DNA of 64,000 bases from Vibrio maritimus (GTDB lineage: Bacteria > Pseudomonadota > Gammaproteobacteria > Enterobacterales > Vibrionaceae). A program made the position numbers and the translations under genes. Position 1 is the first letter of the stretch, and every line of letters begins with the position of its first letter. The notes under the pieces are model-generated. The model searched no databases, was not told the origin of the DNA, and was given only the letters and a program-made list of their open reading frames with translations. Positions 63,985 to 64,000 of this stretch are shown one piece after another. The stretch covers positions 248,001 through 312,000 of the forward strand of contig NZ_CP090438.1 of NCBI RefSeq assembly GCF_021441885.1, read 5' to 3'.

Positions 63985-64000
63985 CGTCATCCCCGCGCAG
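63985..64000. repeat. Start of a probable Vibrio intergenic palindrome (cut by the window)
   Basis: The last 16 bases, CGTCATCCCCGCGCAG, match the left arm of a palindromic repeat (continuing GCGGGGAT) that I recall being frequent in Vibrio intergenic regions. The right arm is outside the window. Confidence 0.4.

Noticed and set aside
1..64000. Prophage, integron, insertion sequence, defence island or secondary-metabolite cluster
   Set aside because: All genes match core housekeeping families in conserved order; no transposase, integrase, phage or attC-like feature was seen.

Overview
The window is a stretch of ordinary chromosomal DNA from a Vibrio species, most likely the larger chromosome and probably not V. 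cholerae itself. The assignment rests on an AphA-type quorum-sensing regulator, an argininosuccinate lyase fused to an acetyltransferase (ArgHA), a hybrid peroxiredoxin-glutaredoxin next to oxyR, a GlyGly-CTERM nuclease of the Xds/ExeM type, and gene order close to what I recall of V. cholerae and of the E. coli 74-75 min region. I see no prophage, insertion sequence, CRISPR array, rRNA or tRNA gene. Nearly every gene is intact; only cytR is cut, by the left edge.

Layout. 1-5.4 kb: cytR (partial), priA, rpmE, a short malic enzyme, metJ. 5.4-10.7 kb: methionine genes metB-metL and metF, each behind tandem MetJ boxes, with a hexanucleotide repeat and a palindromic element between metL and metF. 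10.7-14.3 kb: aphA with a long leader, then ppc. 14.5-21.1 kb: divergent argE and argCBG, then argHA, with paired ARG boxes. 21.4-26.4 kb: a RidA-family protein, the peroxiredoxin-glutaredoxin/oxyR pair with an OxyR-like operator, and mrcA. 26.5-38 kb: pilMNOPQ, aroK-aroB, damX-dam-rpe-gph-trpS. 38-46.7 kb: xds, pabA, argD, astA, astD and a DUF1338 gene. 46.7-58 kb: crp, prkB, yheU, yheT, a MocR regulator divergent from a LysE-type exporter, a TIGR02444 gene, the ABC-F gene yheS, kefG-kefB, yheV and slyD. 58-64 kb: iaaA, rpsF-rpsR-rplI, a DUF481 outer-membrane protein, dnaB and alr.

How the genes work together. Three amino-acid regulons are visible with their operators: MetJ (metJ, metBL, metF), ArgR (argE/argCBG, argHA, argD) and an OxyR peroxide circuit. 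The pil operon builds the inner-membrane platform and outer-membrane secretin of a type IV pilus. PriA, Dam and DnaB are replication or chromosome-maintenance proteins. The aphA leader carries two segments complementary to the conserved Qrr small-RNA core, collinear with known Qrr regulation of aphA.

I did not find a clearly new multi-gene system. The observations most worth checking are the bipartite Qrr-pairing site in the aphA leader, two related inverted repeats between the MocR regulator and the exporter, the lack of priB between rpsF and rpsR, the DUF1338 gene at the end of the ast cluster, and the non-coding repeats after metL and at the right edge. Motif matches were made by eye; no database search was run.
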